Source: Cyclobacteriaceae bacterium
GTDB lineage: Bacteria > Bacteroidota > Bacteroidia > Cytophagales > Cyclobacteriaceae
NCBI GenBank assembly: GCA_019638395.1
Contig: JAHBTX010000003.1
Location: 894,022-958,021 of the forward strand
DNA: 64,000 bases
Direction: 5' to 3'
In this document: in pieces, positions 51,896 to 61,060 of the stretch
Position numbering within the stretch: the stretch's first letter is position 1
How the letters are laid out: every line of letters begins with the position of its first letter
Translations under genes and position numbers: made by a program
The notes under the pieces: model-generated
Told to the model about the DNA's origin: nothing
Seen by the model: the letters and a program-made list of their open reading frames with translations, nothing else
Databases searched by the model: none

Positions 51896-53191
51896 TTGCT
51901 TGCACTTTTTGGATTTGGAACCATTGCCGTATTTCTGATACTCATTATTTCAAAGCGATTATCAGTAATCACTGCTTTGGTTTTGGTGCCGGTTGTATTT
52001 GGCTTGTTAGCTGGCATATCGGTTAAAGATCTTTCCGAAATGATGTTGGCTGGAATCAAGCAGGTAGCACCAACGGGCATCTTGCTGGTGTTTGCTGTGC
52101 TGTATTTTGCGGTGATGCTGGATGTAGGCTTGTTTGATCCGGTGATAACCTTTATCATCAAACAAGTAAAAGGCGATCCATTGAAGGTAGTAATGGGTAC
52201 TGCTATCCTTACTATGATTGTGCATTTGGATGGCGATGGCACTGCAACTTTCATGATTGTTATATCAGCCTTTCTGCCTATCTACAAAGAATTAAAAATG
52301 AATAAGCTGGTATTGGCCGGGATCGTGGCATTAAGTGTTGGCCCGCTGCATCTCGTTCCCTGGTCGGGTACTTCCGCACGAGCCATTGCTACTATGAATA
52401 GCACTGCGCCTGAAATCTTCAATCCCAATATTCCCGCTATACTCGGTGGAATCGCCTGGGTATTGTTGGTTGCATATGTCTGGGGTAAGCGTGAACGCAA
52501 ACGACTGGGAGTAGCAGATCTAAACTATAGCCATCACGAATCCCTAACAGAAGAACAACGCGCACTGCGCAGACCTAAGCTGATTTGGCTGAATGCACTG
52601 CTTACTATAACGCTGATCATCGTTTTAATGATGGGTTGGATTCCAACACCGGTTTTGTTTTTGGTGGCAGCGGCTTTGGCATTGCTTGTTAACTATCCTA
52701 ACCTGAAGGATCAACAGAAAATTGTTAAGAGTCATGGTGCAAATATTTTTCTTGTTTCGAGTATGATTTTCGCAGCGGGAATATTTTCAGGGATTCTTAC
52801 CGGTTCTAAAATGATTGATGCCATGGCAACCTCGTTAGTGAACCTGATACCCGAAAGTCAGGCTGGTTTATTACCTTTATTAACAGCCGTTACGAGTATG
52901 CCTGCCAGCTTATTGTTTACACCCGATGCGTATTACTTTGGCGTTGTGCCGGTGCTAAGCGAAACCGCACAGCATTTTAACATCGATCATCTGGAGATTG
53001 GTCGTGCGGCTTTGCTTGGGCAGATGACGGTTGGGTTTCCCTTGAGCCCACTTACGGCTTCCACTTTTTTATTGATAGGATTATGTGAAGTGGATCTGGG
53101 CGATCATCAGAAGTTTGTGTTTAAATGGGCGATGGGCACTACGCTGGTGATGACACTTATAGCTTTGCTTACAGGATCCATTCATCTATGA
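51896..53191 (+). CDS. CitMHS-family carboxylate transporter
   Basis: 431 aa, about 11-12 transmembrane helices, from a TTG start nine bases after the previous stop. The N-terminus LALFGFGTIAVFLILIISKR and the MIVHLDGDGTATFMIV and PWSGTSARAIATMNST motifs match the CitM/CitH metal-citrate:H+ symporters. It would import a di- or tricarboxylate or hydroxyacid, possibly as a metal complex, perhaps a product of the esterases. Overlaps the AtuA-type gene by four bases. Confidence 0.9.
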   Translation: MLALFGFGTIAVFLILIISKRLSVITALVLVPVVFGLLAGISVKDLSEMMLAGIKQVAPTGILLVFAVLYFAVMLDVGLFDPVITFIIKQVKGDPLKVVMGTAILTMIVHLDGDGTATFMIVISAFLPIYKELKMNKLVLAGIVALSVGPLHLVPWSGTSARAIATMNSTAPEIFNPNIPAILGGIAWVLLVAYVWGKRERKRLGVADLNYSHHESLTEEQRALRRPKLIWLNALLTITLIIVLMMGWIPTPVLFLVAAALALLVNYPNLKDQQKIVKSHGANIFLVSSMIFAAGIFSGILTGSKMIDAMATSLVNLIPESQAGLLPLLTAVTSMPASLLFTPDAYYFGVVPVLSETAQHFNIDHLEIGRAALLGQMTVGFPLSPLTASTFLLIGLCEVDLGDHQKFVFKWAMGTTLVMTLIALLTGSIHL

Positions 53192-54507
53192 AAGAGAAAA
53201 TCAGAGTTGGGTGTGGGGCTGGCTTTTCGGGTGACCGATTAGACCCTGCTGTGATTCTGGTAGAACATGGTGAACTGGATTACCTTGTATTGGAGTGCCT
53301 GGCCGAACGAACTATTGCACTCGCACAAAAACGTAAACTTCAAAATCCACAGGCCGGCTATGATCCGCTACTAGAGCGAAGAATAGAGTTGTTGCTGGAG
53401 CCTTTGCTTCGTAAACGAGTAAAACTCATCACTAACATGGGCGCTGCTAATCCCCAGGCTGCGGCCGGTAAGATAATAGAGATTGCTAAACGAAAGAAGC
53501 TACAAGTGAAAGTAGCCGCAGTTGTGGGCGATGATGTATTGACCAGCATCGATCCCACCGCACCCACACTTGAAACATCGCAACCATTGGTAACACACGG
53601 GTCTTTGATTTCTGCCAATGCTTACATGGGGGTTGAAGGAATCCTGGAAGCCTTGCAAACAAATGCTGATATTATAATTACCGGTCGCGTGGCCGACCCT
53701 TCACTTTTTGTAGCCCCGATGATGCATGCGTTTGGTTGGACTGAACAAAACTATGATCTGCTTGGTAAAGGAACTGTGTTGGGTCATTTGCTGGAATGCG
53801 CAGGTCAATTAACCGGTGGCTATTATGCTGATCCGGGAAAAAAAGATGTGCCCGACATGGCTCACCTCGGTCATCCGTTTGTAGATGTGCAGGCCGATGG
53901 GAGTGGAATGCTTGGTAAAGTAAAGGGAACCGGTGGTTTGATTAACCTGGATACAGTGAAAGAACAATTGCTGTACGAAGTGGTAAACCCACATGCGTAT
54001 TACACACCCGATGTAATTGCCGATTTTACATCGGTAAAGTTAATGCAACACGCTCAGGATGAAGTTAAGGTTATGGGTGGAGCTGGCCAATCAAAACCCA
54101 ACACTTTAAAAGTAAGTGTGGGCTACCAAGCTGGGTATTTGGGGGAAGGGGAAATTACCTATGCCGGCACTAATGCTGTTGGCCGTGCCACGCTTGCAGG
54201 AGAAATTGTTAAGGAGCGGTTGAGGTCTGTGCTTCCGGATTTGCGTATCGATCTGATCGGACAAAATTCAGTGCATGGGAATGCGTTTCACCGCAACGAG
54301 CCCTATGAAGTGCGGCTTCGGGTTGCGACAAAGACGAGTGATGCCAGTCTCGCTGCATTAGTGGGTGAAGAAGTAGAAGCTTTATATACCAACGGCCCCG
54401 GTGGTGGTGGCGGTGTACGAAAATATGTTCATGAAACGATTGGTATAGTTTCAACACTTATTGACCGGCAACTTGTAAAACCACAAATTATAGTTAAGAC
54501 TTCATGA
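53188..54507 (+). CDS. AtuA-family (DUF1446) protein
   Basis: 439 aa. Family segments: VRVGCGAGFSGDRLDPAVIL-like start, LITNMGAANPQAAAGKIIEI, ANAYMGVEGILEALQTNADI, ITGRVADPSLF and GAGQSKPNTLKVSVGY. AtuA was named for acyclic terpene (citronellol) utilisation in Pseudomonas; its reaction is unclear and homologues sit in diverse acyl-CoA and hydroxyacid catabolic clusters. The ATG at 53188 gives an ATGA overlap with the transporter. Its C-terminal domain is a separate gene here. Confidence 0.85.
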   Translation: MKEKIRVGCGAGFSGDRLDPAVILVEHGELDYLVLECLAERTIALAQKRKLQNPQAGYDPLLERRIELLLEPLLRKRVKLITNMGAANPQAAAGKIIEIAKRKKLQVKVAAVVGDDVLTSIDPTAPTLETSQPLVTHGSLISANAYMGVEGILEALQTNADIIITGRVADPSLFVAPMMHAFGWTEQNYDLLGKGTVLGHLLECAGQLTGGYYADPGKKDVPDMAHLGHPFVDVQADGSGMLGKVKGTGGLINLDTVKEQLLYEVVNPHAYYTPDVIADFTSVKLMQHAQDEVKVMGGAGQSKPNTLKVSVGYQAGYLGEGEITYAGTNAVGRATLAGEIVKERLRSVLPDLRIDLIGQNSVHGNAFHRNEPYEVRLRVATKTSDASLAALVGEEVEALYTNGPGGGGGVRKYVHETIGIVSTLIDRQLVKPQIIVKTS

Positions 54508-54803
54508 AACTGTATGATATTGCACACAGCAGGGCGGGCGATAAAGGAAACACCTTAACGCTTTCGCTGATTCCCTATAAAGAATCGGATTATTCCATGT
54601 TGTGCGAAAAGGTGACGGCTGAAAAAGTGAAAGCACATTTGAAGGAAATTATAAAAGGTGAAGTAGTGCGTTACGAACTTCCGAATATAGCTTCATTACT
54701 GTTTGTGTGTCAGCAAGCGCTTAGTACCGGAGTAACCACTTCTTGGGTGATGGATGCACATGGTAAAACGTTGAGCTACGCCTTACTGGAGATGGAAATC
54801 TAA
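54504..54803 (+). CDS. AtuA-like C-terminal (ferredoxin-fold) protein
   Basis: 99 aa (MKLYDIAHSRAGDKGNTLTL, LPNIASLLFVCQQALSTGVT). This matches the small domain that is fused to the C-terminus of AtuA in many bacteria and stands alone in others. The ATGA overlap with the AtuA gene and the shared context indicate that the two products form one complex. SRAGDKGN is the conserved signature, perhaps the active-site loop. Confidence 0.82.
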   Translation: MKLYDIAHSRAGDKGNTLTLSLIPYKESDYSMLCEKVTAEKVKAHLKEIIKGEVVRYELPNIASLLFVCQQALSTGVTTSWVMDAHGKTLSYALLEMEI

Positions 54804-54813
54804 ACGATCAGGA

Positions 54814-56319
54814 ATGAAAACCTTGAGAGTAATTCAGCTTTTGATACTCTTGTTCGGAGCAATAACTGTTGCCGCGCAAGAACAAAAACCTCGCACCATC
54901 GTTACCACCGATGGCGAATTGGATGATGTGGATTCTTTCATCCGGCTGTTGTTGCATGCCAACGAATTTAAAATCGAGGGTCTCATCATCAGCAGTTCCA
55001 TGTGGCATTACAAAGGCGATGGAAACGGTACGAAGTTCACCTCCGAGATGGAGATGACCAAAAAACTCTATGGTGAACGTACGGAATTACGTTGGCCGGG
55101 CACGGATTGGATTTACAACCTGTTGGAGGCTTACGGAAAAGTTTATCCTAACCTGAAATTGCACTCACCCAATTTTCCTACTGCTGAATACTTACGCTCG
55201 GTCACCCGTATTGGTAATATTGATTTTGAAGGTGAGATGGAAAAAGACACGGAAGGTTCCGAATTTATCAAGGCAAGTTTATTGGATGATAATACCGAGC
55301 CACTTTACCTGCAGGTGTGGGGTGGCACCAATACGATTGCGCGTTCGTTAAAGTCGATTGAAGATCAATACAAAAACACCCCGCAGTGGAAGTCCATTTA
55401 TAAGAAAGTTTGTGACAAGGCCATCATCTATGCCATACTTGATCAGGATGCTACTTACCGCAAGTACATTTCTGTTAACTGGCCCGATGTAAAAATTTAT
55501 TACAATGCCAGCCAGTTCTGGTGTTTTGCCTACTTCTGGAAACGGGCTGTGCCGGAGCAGTGGCACCACTATATGCAAGGTAAGTTCATGGGGCCAATCA
55601 TCAACAACAGTGGACCCTTGTTGAAAATGTATTACAGCTATGGCGATGGTAATCCGCCAGCAGGCGAGTTAGAAGACATCTATAGCGATCCTGAGAAAAT
55701 AAAGAGCAACATGTGGGGTAGCTTCACGCAATACGATTTTATTTCGGAAGGCGACTCGCCAGCATTCTTTCATTTGATAGATGTTGGGTTGGATAACCTG
55801 AACAATCCACACTATGGAGGGTGGGGTGGAAGGTTGGTTCAATCAATCACTGTACCTTCTCGTTGGGAAGATGGCGAACACGTGGTGGACTATAATCCGT
55901 TTACCCAAAAGCCGGATGCAGCTTATCCGCAAACGCGGTGGGTAGATGTGCTGCAAAATGAATTTGCGGCCCGGGCTGCATGGTGCGTGCAGCCGTATAA
56001 CAAAGCCAATCATCCACCCAGGGTTATCTTGAAAGTTCCTGAGAATAAAGAAGTAAAAGCGGGTGAAAAAATAAAGTTATTGGTAAAATCGTCCGATCCT
56101 GACTCCGGGCAAGAAATAAAATTTAAATGGTGGCAATACCATGAAGTGGATTCTTATGCAGGAAAAATCAATCTTGAAAATGAGAATGGCGCCACACTTA
56201 TGCTACGTGTACCGGCCGATGCCAAACCCGGAGATGATATTCACATCATTCTCTCAGCCACCGATACGGGTACGCCTGCGCTTACACGGTATGTGCGGGT
56301 GGTGTTGAAGGTGAGGTGA
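54814..56319 (+). CDS. DUF1593 nucleoside-hydrolase-like secreted protein
   Basis: 501 aa with a signal peptide (MKTLRVIQLLILLFGAITVA). The N-terminal domain has the Asp cluster of nucleoside hydrolases (TTDGELDDVDSFIRLL), with WGGTNTIARSL and a helical core. The C-terminal ~90 residues form an Ig-like DUF1593 C-terminal domain (VKAGEKIKLLVKSSDPDSGQ). Substrate could be a ribo- or glycosyl conjugate. Ten bases after the previous gene; last member of the run. Confidence 0.85.
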   Translation: MKTLRVIQLLILLFGAITVAAQEQKPRTIVTTDGELDDVDSFIRLLLHANEFKIEGLIISSSMWHYKGDGNGTKFTSEMEMTKKLYGERTELRWPGTDWIYNLLEAYGKVYPNLKLHSPNFPTAEYLRSVTRIGNIDFEGEMEKDTEGSEFIKASLLDDNTEPLYLQVWGGTNTIARSLKSIEDQYKNTPQWKSIYKKVCDKAIIYAILDQDATYRKYISVNWPDVKIYYNASQFWCFAYFWKRAVPEQWHHYMQGKFMGPIINNSGPLLKMYYSYGDGNPPAGELEDIYSDPEKIKSNMWGSFTQYDFISEGDSPAFFHLIDVGLDNLNNPHYGGWGGRLVQSITVPSRWEDGEHVVDYNPFTQKPDAAYPQTRWVDVLQNEFAARAAWCVQPYNKANHPPRVILKVPENKEVKAGEKIKLLVKSSDPDSGQEIKFKWWQYHEVDSYAGKINLENENGATLMLRVPADAKPGDDIHIILSATDTGTPALTRYVRVVLKVR

Positions 56320-56788
56320 GGAATTTTAAGGTCTTACAATCTATATGCAAATTCAGGTTGCCGAAAATTATATATAAAGTGCTACAATTTTTCGTAAATT
56401 CAGGGTTCCAATAAGGGTATATAAGCAACTCGTTGCTTATAGCCGGACGTTAGCGCCAATGCCCTTCCAGCACCGCGGACAATTACGACCAAGCCGACAA
56501 AGACTCGGCTCCGCAGACAAGAAAAAAATTAACGGGTGACACTCTACTAATTCAGATTCCCCACGCGGACAATTGAACGTTTCTTTAGACAACGTGGGAC
56601 TGAAAATCAAAAAATATAACTTGGGACACGACTACGAATTAAGATTCGTACCATATCCACCCACCGCACAGCAACCGTGGAGAGATTCTCTCCCACGCTT
56701 TTGGCACATGCCATAGCCGCACAAACCCACGCGATACCAAAGCTATGGCAAGAGCCAAACCCACAACAAAAAAATACTAAATTTGAGT
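56320..56788. other. Entry to the accessory array: palindrome, attC-like end, hairpin element
   Basis: Contains a 10-bp perfect palindrome TATAAGCAAC/GTTGCTTATA (56420-56429, 56432-56441) followed by GCCGGACGTTAGCGCC, similar to the right ends of the attC-like sites downstream. Next come two GCGGACAATT words (56475, 56565) in DNA without a coherent gene, and then the first copy of the covarying hairpin element. No open frame of note. Confidence 0.55.
56703..56757 (+). repeat. Covarying hairpin element, copy 1
   Basis: Outer stem TTGGC/GCCAA, internal loop ACAT/AAGA, inner stem GCCATAGC (56710-56717) with GCTATGGC (56742-56749), and a 24-base loop with CGCAC, ACGC and CCAAA. Copy 2 at 61061 keeps the loops but has GCCAAAGC/GCTTTGGC and GGCAC/GTGCC stems. 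32 bases before the HEPN gene. Confidence 0.75.
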
Positions 56789-57592
56789 ATGGCTATTCAA
56801 TCTTTTGACGAAGTGACTTTGCGAAACATTTCAAAAATATTTTCCGATATTTTGTCACACAAGCAAATAACAGAACAGTTTACAATTTGTGGAATCGTAG
56901 AATCAGGACCTGGTTCAAACAGGGAGGATAGAATCTACTACTCACTCCAAGAAAGGCAAAAGCAGGACAATTGCGGAAATACAGTATTAAGTTTCATTCT
57001 CAAAGTAATACAGCCAAAACGCTATAGTGATGAGGATACGTATGAACTACACAGGACAAGAATAAACGAGAAGCTTATTTATGATGGAATTGAAATTGAC
57101 AAAGCAGGCCAACCCAAATCAGTTGCTAAAGCAAAAACTATTTCGGAGGCTAAAGAGCGTTCCTTAAAAATAAAGCAAAAGGTACATGGACTTAATATTC
57201 ATCATGAGATATTGCCGTATTGTGAGGAAGAGTGGTTAAAAGAAAATTACTTTCATTCCATTTTAGAAATCACGAAAAGCGTTGCTGAAAGACTTCGACA
57301 GCTTAGTGGCTATACCAATGATGGTGCGGACTTAGTCGATGATTGCTTTGGACTTGGGAAGGACAACAAACCAATGCTTGCGTTCAACTTACTAAAACTT
57401 GAAAGTGAATTAAGTGAGCATAAAGGATTTGGACATTTTATTAAAGGTTTTTTCAGTATGTACAGAAACCCAAAAGCTCATGACCCTAAGATTTCAAGCG
57501 AATCAGGTCTACTCCAAATGACAGAGGTTTTGGTTATCTCTACAATAATTCACAACAAATTGGATAAAACATTTAAGACGGGATATAAATGA
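56789..57592 (+). CDS. TIGR02391 (Ymh-type) HEPN protein
   Basis: 267 aa. The C-terminal half matches the Ymh/TIGR02391 domain: YFHSILEITKSVAERLRQLS, DGADLVDDCFGLGKDNKP, GFGHFIKGFFSMYRNPKAHD. RNPKAH (about 226-231) fits the RxxxxH catalytic motif of HEPN ribonucleases that act in abortive infection and toxin systems. The N-terminal ~140 residues are unfamiliar. ATG at 56789 is chosen over a TTG two codons upstream. First of four closely spaced genes (12, 33 and -1 base gaps). Confidence 0.78.
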   Translation: MAIQSFDEVTLRNISKIFSDILSHKQITEQFTICGIVESGPGSNREDRIYYSLQERQKQDNCGNTVLSFILKVIQPKRYSDEDTYELHRTRINEKLIYDGIEIDKAGQPKSVAKAKTISEAKERSLKIKQKVHGLNIHHEILPYCEEEWLKENYFHSILEITKSVAERLRQLSGYTNDGADLVDDCFGLGKDNKPMLAFNLLKLESELSEHKGFGHFIKGFFSMYRNPKAHDPKISSESGLLQMTEVLVISTIIHNKLDKTFKTGYK

Positions 57593-57604
57593 ATGAATTA
57601 GAAA

Positions 57605-58375
57605 ATGAGCATCAATAATTGGGCAATTCTAGCCTACTTCCTATTAAAACTTTTAGTACCTGAGCTGCTTCCTAACTCTTATAAATTAGAGGCAGAGATT
57701 TCGCTTTCGTGTATTGGTATTGGCCTAATAGCAGTAGGTTTATTGAATTTATTTATAAGTGAGAAAAGGCTCAGGAAGATTTCTGAGATAACAACAAATG
57801 AAAATATCGGTGCGTATTTTAAGCTTATTCTGTTACTGTCATTTACAAGGCTGGATTCATTAGGAAGCGGTGGTCCAATAGTATACATGACCATTACTCT
57901 GTCTTTACTTCTTTTCTGCCTTTTCGTTATTTTGAAAGAAATAAAACTAACAAAAACTCTTATTAATGGAGTAATCGTTGGGCACATCGTTTTTGGTTAC
58001 TTTCTTTACAATTGGAGTAAGAGCACGTATGTTAGAAACTACGGAAATGAAATAATCGGAAGTTATTGGGAAAAGCCGGATTACCGAACGAAGTACTTAG
58101 TAAAAATGTCAAAGAGTGAAGATTTCTCAAGAGCTTATACATTGCCTGCCCAAGTCCATGTATACACTATTGTCGAGGAGAGTGACTATCCGCAGGAGGA
58201 TGCATACGGCAATGAATATTATGACTCATATCGTCATAAATACATAATCATCGAAAAAGTATTTTGGCCAAATGGTGGTTTCTTGGAATTTCAAGACTGC
58301 GATTTGGAGGAAAGTGACTATTGTCATGATAGTCACGGTAGGTATTGGTACTTAAAAATTGATAAGAAATTGTAA
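57605..58375 (+). CDS. Membrane protein of unknown function
   Basis: 256 aa. About four transmembrane helices in the first 145 residues (WAILAYFLLKLLV; LSCIGIGLIAVGLLNLFI; VYMTITLSLLLFCLFVIL; LINGVIVGHIVFGYFLY), then a ~110-residue polar domain rich in Tyr and acidic residues. Family not recognised. Starts 12 bases after the HEPN gene. A membrane-anchored sensor or effector would fit an abortive-infection operon, but this is inference. Confidence 0.6.
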   Translation: MSINNWAILAYFLLKLLVPELLPNSYKLEAEISLSCIGIGLIAVGLLNLFISEKRLRKISEITTNENIGAYFKLILLLSFTRLDSLGSGGPIVYMTITLSLLLFCLFVILKEIKLTKTLINGVIVGHIVFGYFLYNWSKSTYVRNYGNEIIGSYWEKPDYRTKYLVKMSKSEDFSRAYTLPAQVHVYTIVEESDYPQEDAYGNEYYDSYRHKYIIIEKVFWPNGGFLEFQDCDLEESDYCHDSHGRYWYLKIDKKL

Positions 58376-58408
58376 TCCCGAGTTCGAAAAGACAAATATT
58401 ATTCAATT

Positions 58409-59650
58409 ATGGATAAGAATAAAAGTGATACTAAATCAATTATTTTAAGGCAGAATACAAGCATTTTCAAACTAGGTAGTTCAATAGCAATTACAAACAA
58501 ACTACTATTCGGAGATATTGAATCGTTTTTTAACCAGGCATTTGTCTTAATGAATAGCCGTGATATAAGTTCAGTAAAGGAAAACTATCTATCGAATTTT
58601 GAATATGATAACGATTATGAAGCTAAAATGAAATTTCGCTATTGGTCACCCTCAGAAGATAACGAAAAGGCTATCGCTTTACTAAATAAGGTCGTTGAAA
58701 TAAGAAGTAAACATTTCTTGTCTTATTACTTGAGGGGTATCGCAAATAGAAATTTAAGAAACTTTGAACAGGCAATTTCAGATTTTTCTAAAGTGATTGC
58801 TATAGAACCTTATTATACAAATGCGTATCGTAAACGCGGTAAAGCAAAAGTTTCTTTAAAAGATAAACTAGGAGCAATCAATGATTATTCAAAAATAATT
58901 GAAATTGAAAATCGAGCCATCTCCTATTTTGAAAGAGGGCGTATAATGCAAGAATTTAGGCACTTCTCAAAAGCATGTGATGACTATTCAAAGGCGATAG
59001 AGATGGACCAAAATTATTATGAGGCTTACTTATATCGTGGTAACGCTAAGCAGTTTTTGAGGGATACCAGGGGTGCATTAGAAGATTACTCAGCCAGTAT
59101 TAGAATAAATCCAACCTATACTTTTGGATATGTACAGCGGGGAAATCTTAAAATAAAATTAAAAGACTTAGAAGGAGCAATTGAGGATTACTCGAAAGCA
59201 ATTGAAACAAGTCCTAACCGAGGTCATGCATATGAACTTAGAGCCATTGCAAAGACTGAAATACGAGACATTGAAGGTGCCATTCAAGATTATAATAATG
59301 CGATAGAAAACGATAGTCATCCATCACCACGTATTTTTGTCGATAGAGGTAGATTAAAAGTAAATCTTAGAGATTTTAAAGGAGCTATAGAGGATTTCTC
59401 TAGGGCAAACGATATATACGACACAGATTTCTCGGAGGCATGTTATGAACGGGCGAACGCAAAAGCTCTCTTGCAAGATTATCAAGGAGCTATCGAAGAC
59501 TATTCAAAGGCAATTGAATCGTATAACGACATAACACGCATTGAAATCGAGACAATTTATCTCGCCCGAAGTAAAGCAAAAGAGGCATTGAATGATTTTG
59601 AGGGTGCTGACCAAGATATCAGAAAGTACAAAAACTTAAATGAAGGATAA
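58409..59650 (+). CDS. TPR-repeat protein
   Basis: 413 aa, no signal peptide. After a ~90-residue unfamiliar N-terminus come about nine to ten regular TPRs with consensus like LKDLEGAIEDYSKAIETSP and YYEAYLYRGNAKQFLRDTRG. A regular solenoid of this kind binds partner proteins or peptides. Its stop codon overlaps the PLD/J-domain gene's ATG by one base, so the two are translationally coupled and probably form a complex. Confidence 0.82.
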   Translation: MDKNKSDTKSIILRQNTSIFKLGSSIAITNKLLFGDIESFFNQAFVLMNSRDISSVKENYLSNFEYDNDYEAKMKFRYWSPSEDNEKAIALLNKVVEIRSKHFLSYYLRGIANRNLRNFEQAISDFSKVIAIEPYYTNAYRKRGKAKVSLKDKLGAINDYSKIIEIENRAISYFERGRIMQEFRHFSKACDDYSKAIEMDQNYYEAYLYRGNAKQFLRDTRGALEDYSASIRINPTYTFGYVQRGNLKIKLKDLEGAIEDYSKAIETSPNRGHAYELRAIAKTEIRDIEGAIQDYNNAIENDSHPSPRIFVDRGRLKVNLRDFKGAIEDFSRANDIYDTDFSEACYERANAKALLQDYQGAIEDYSKAIESYNDITRIEIETIYLARSKAKEALNDFEGADQDIRKYKNLNEG

Positions 59651-61026
59651 TGCAAATAGAGGCAGTATTTGAAAATGTTCAAGAACGGATAGTCCAAGAA
59701 ATAAGGAGTGCAAAGAAGTCGATTTATGTCGTTATAGATAATCCTAATAACAAGATTCTTTCCAATGAATTACTTAAGAAAGCTAAGGATGGCTGCGCAG
59801 TATCACTTATTATATATATAGACAACATCAACTTAAATCCATCAATCAATTTTCATGAACTTTTAGTCAACAAGGCTAACCTCTATAAAATTGAAAATAG
59901 TAAGCCGGATTTGAGGCATGCCAACTATTATGTAATTGATTTTAGCAAAGTAATTACTGGTTCTTACAATTGGGGCATTGAATTAGAAAACAATTTTGCT
60001 AGTGCAATTATCACAAGTAATGATACCTCTTTGGCCGAACAATTCATTTCAGACTTCAATAAGATTAAAAATCAATATTATTCAAATGACATAAAGGAGG
60101 AAATCGATTTTCCTCTGAATAAAATCATCAAAAGACTCGAGATACTAAAAAACTATATTCTCCTTGAAGATATTAAGGAGTTAAACAAAGAGATTTTAAA
60201 ACTCAAAGAATACGAGTTTAATTCGGACTTATTTGAAATAGTTGATGCCTTAAATAGAAATGAATTCGCATTGGCTATCAGTAGAATTGAAATATTTGTA
60301 TCTAAAAATCAACAACTTTCAATTTGGACTGACCCAGAACTTATTGCTCTAAAATTGGAAATTAGAAATCTCGAAAACCAAATAAATGCATTTGATAACG
60401 AAAAAATTGAACTTGAAAAGTTAATTACTGAATTTCATCATCGCCATACAATTGAGTTAGGCGACATCATTCTTAATATTTTGAATTTACGTAAACGGAA
60501 ATATAGAGCCGACAAATCAAAGTATGAAGAAGCCACAAATGATGAAAAACAATATCGACAACAGTATGAATCAGAAAGTAAAAAACAAATATTCGATTTA
60601 ACCGAGGAGCAAAAAAAGGAATTGAAAAAAAAGTTCAGAAAAGCAACTGTATTGTGCCATCCAGACAAGGTGAGTGATGAATTCAAAGAAGCAGCACAAA
60701 AGATATTTATTGAACTAAAGCAGGCCTATGATGCTAACGACCTAGAAAAAGTAAATGCTATTCTTGAAGACCTAGAAAAAGGAAATTACTTTAGGTCAAA
60801 GTCTGAAATGGTTTCGGAAAAAGAGCTACTAAAACTCGCTATAGCAAGACTAAGAATACAAATAGATAATTTGGAACAAGAAATTATAGCAATCAAGCAA
60901 AGTGAAACATACAAAACGATTATTGGTATTTCTGACTGGGACGATTTCTTCAAAAAAACAAAGATTAAATTACAAAAGGAACTTGAGCAACTAAAGCTGG
61001 AAATAAACCAAAACTCTAAGCACTAA
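59650..61026 (+). CDS. PLD-like domain fused to a DnaJ-like domain
   Basis: 458 aa. N-terminal PLD-superfamily domain (~1-150): a single half-site with H90-A-N92-YYVI-D97 and GSYNWG (104-109). The catalytic Lys of HxKx4D is replaced by Asn92, so nuclease activity is doubtful. A helical/coiled-coil middle follows. A J-domain lies near residues 315-375 with the HPD motif intact (His337-Pro338-Asp339 in LCHPDKV). A second coiled coil closes the protein. The J-domain could recruit DnaK to remodel the PLD target. Overlaps the TPR gene by one base. Confidence 0.78.
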   Translation: MQIEAVFENVQERIVQEIRSAKKSIYVVIDNPNNKILSNELLKKAKDGCAVSLIIYIDNINLNPSINFHELLVNKANLYKIENSKPDLRHANYYVIDFSKVITGSYNWGIELENNFASAIITSNDTSLAEQFISDFNKIKNQYYSNDIKEEIDFPLNKIIKRLEILKNYILLEDIKELNKEILKLKEYEFNSDLFEIVDALNRNEFALAISRIEIFVSKNQQLSIWTDPELIALKLEIRNLENQINAFDNEKIELEKLITEFHHRHTIELGDIILNILNLRKRKYRADKSKYEEATNDEKQYRQQYESESKKQIFDLTEEQKKELKKKFRKATVLCHPDKVSDEFKEAAQKIFIELKQAYDANDLEKVNAILEDLEKGNYFRSKSEMVSEKELLKLAIARLRIQIDNLEQEIIAIKQSETYKTIIGISDWDDFFKKTKIKLQKELEQLKLEINQNSKH

Positions 61027-61060
61027 TGTTGCGAATATTATGAAATTGAATTCTCACCGC

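Noticed and set aside
56420-56458. Counting the TATAAGCAAC palindrome plus ACGTTAGCG as a fourth full attC-like site
   Set aside because: No left AAC-bearing arm or shared core could be found, so it is at most a partial or unrelated end.
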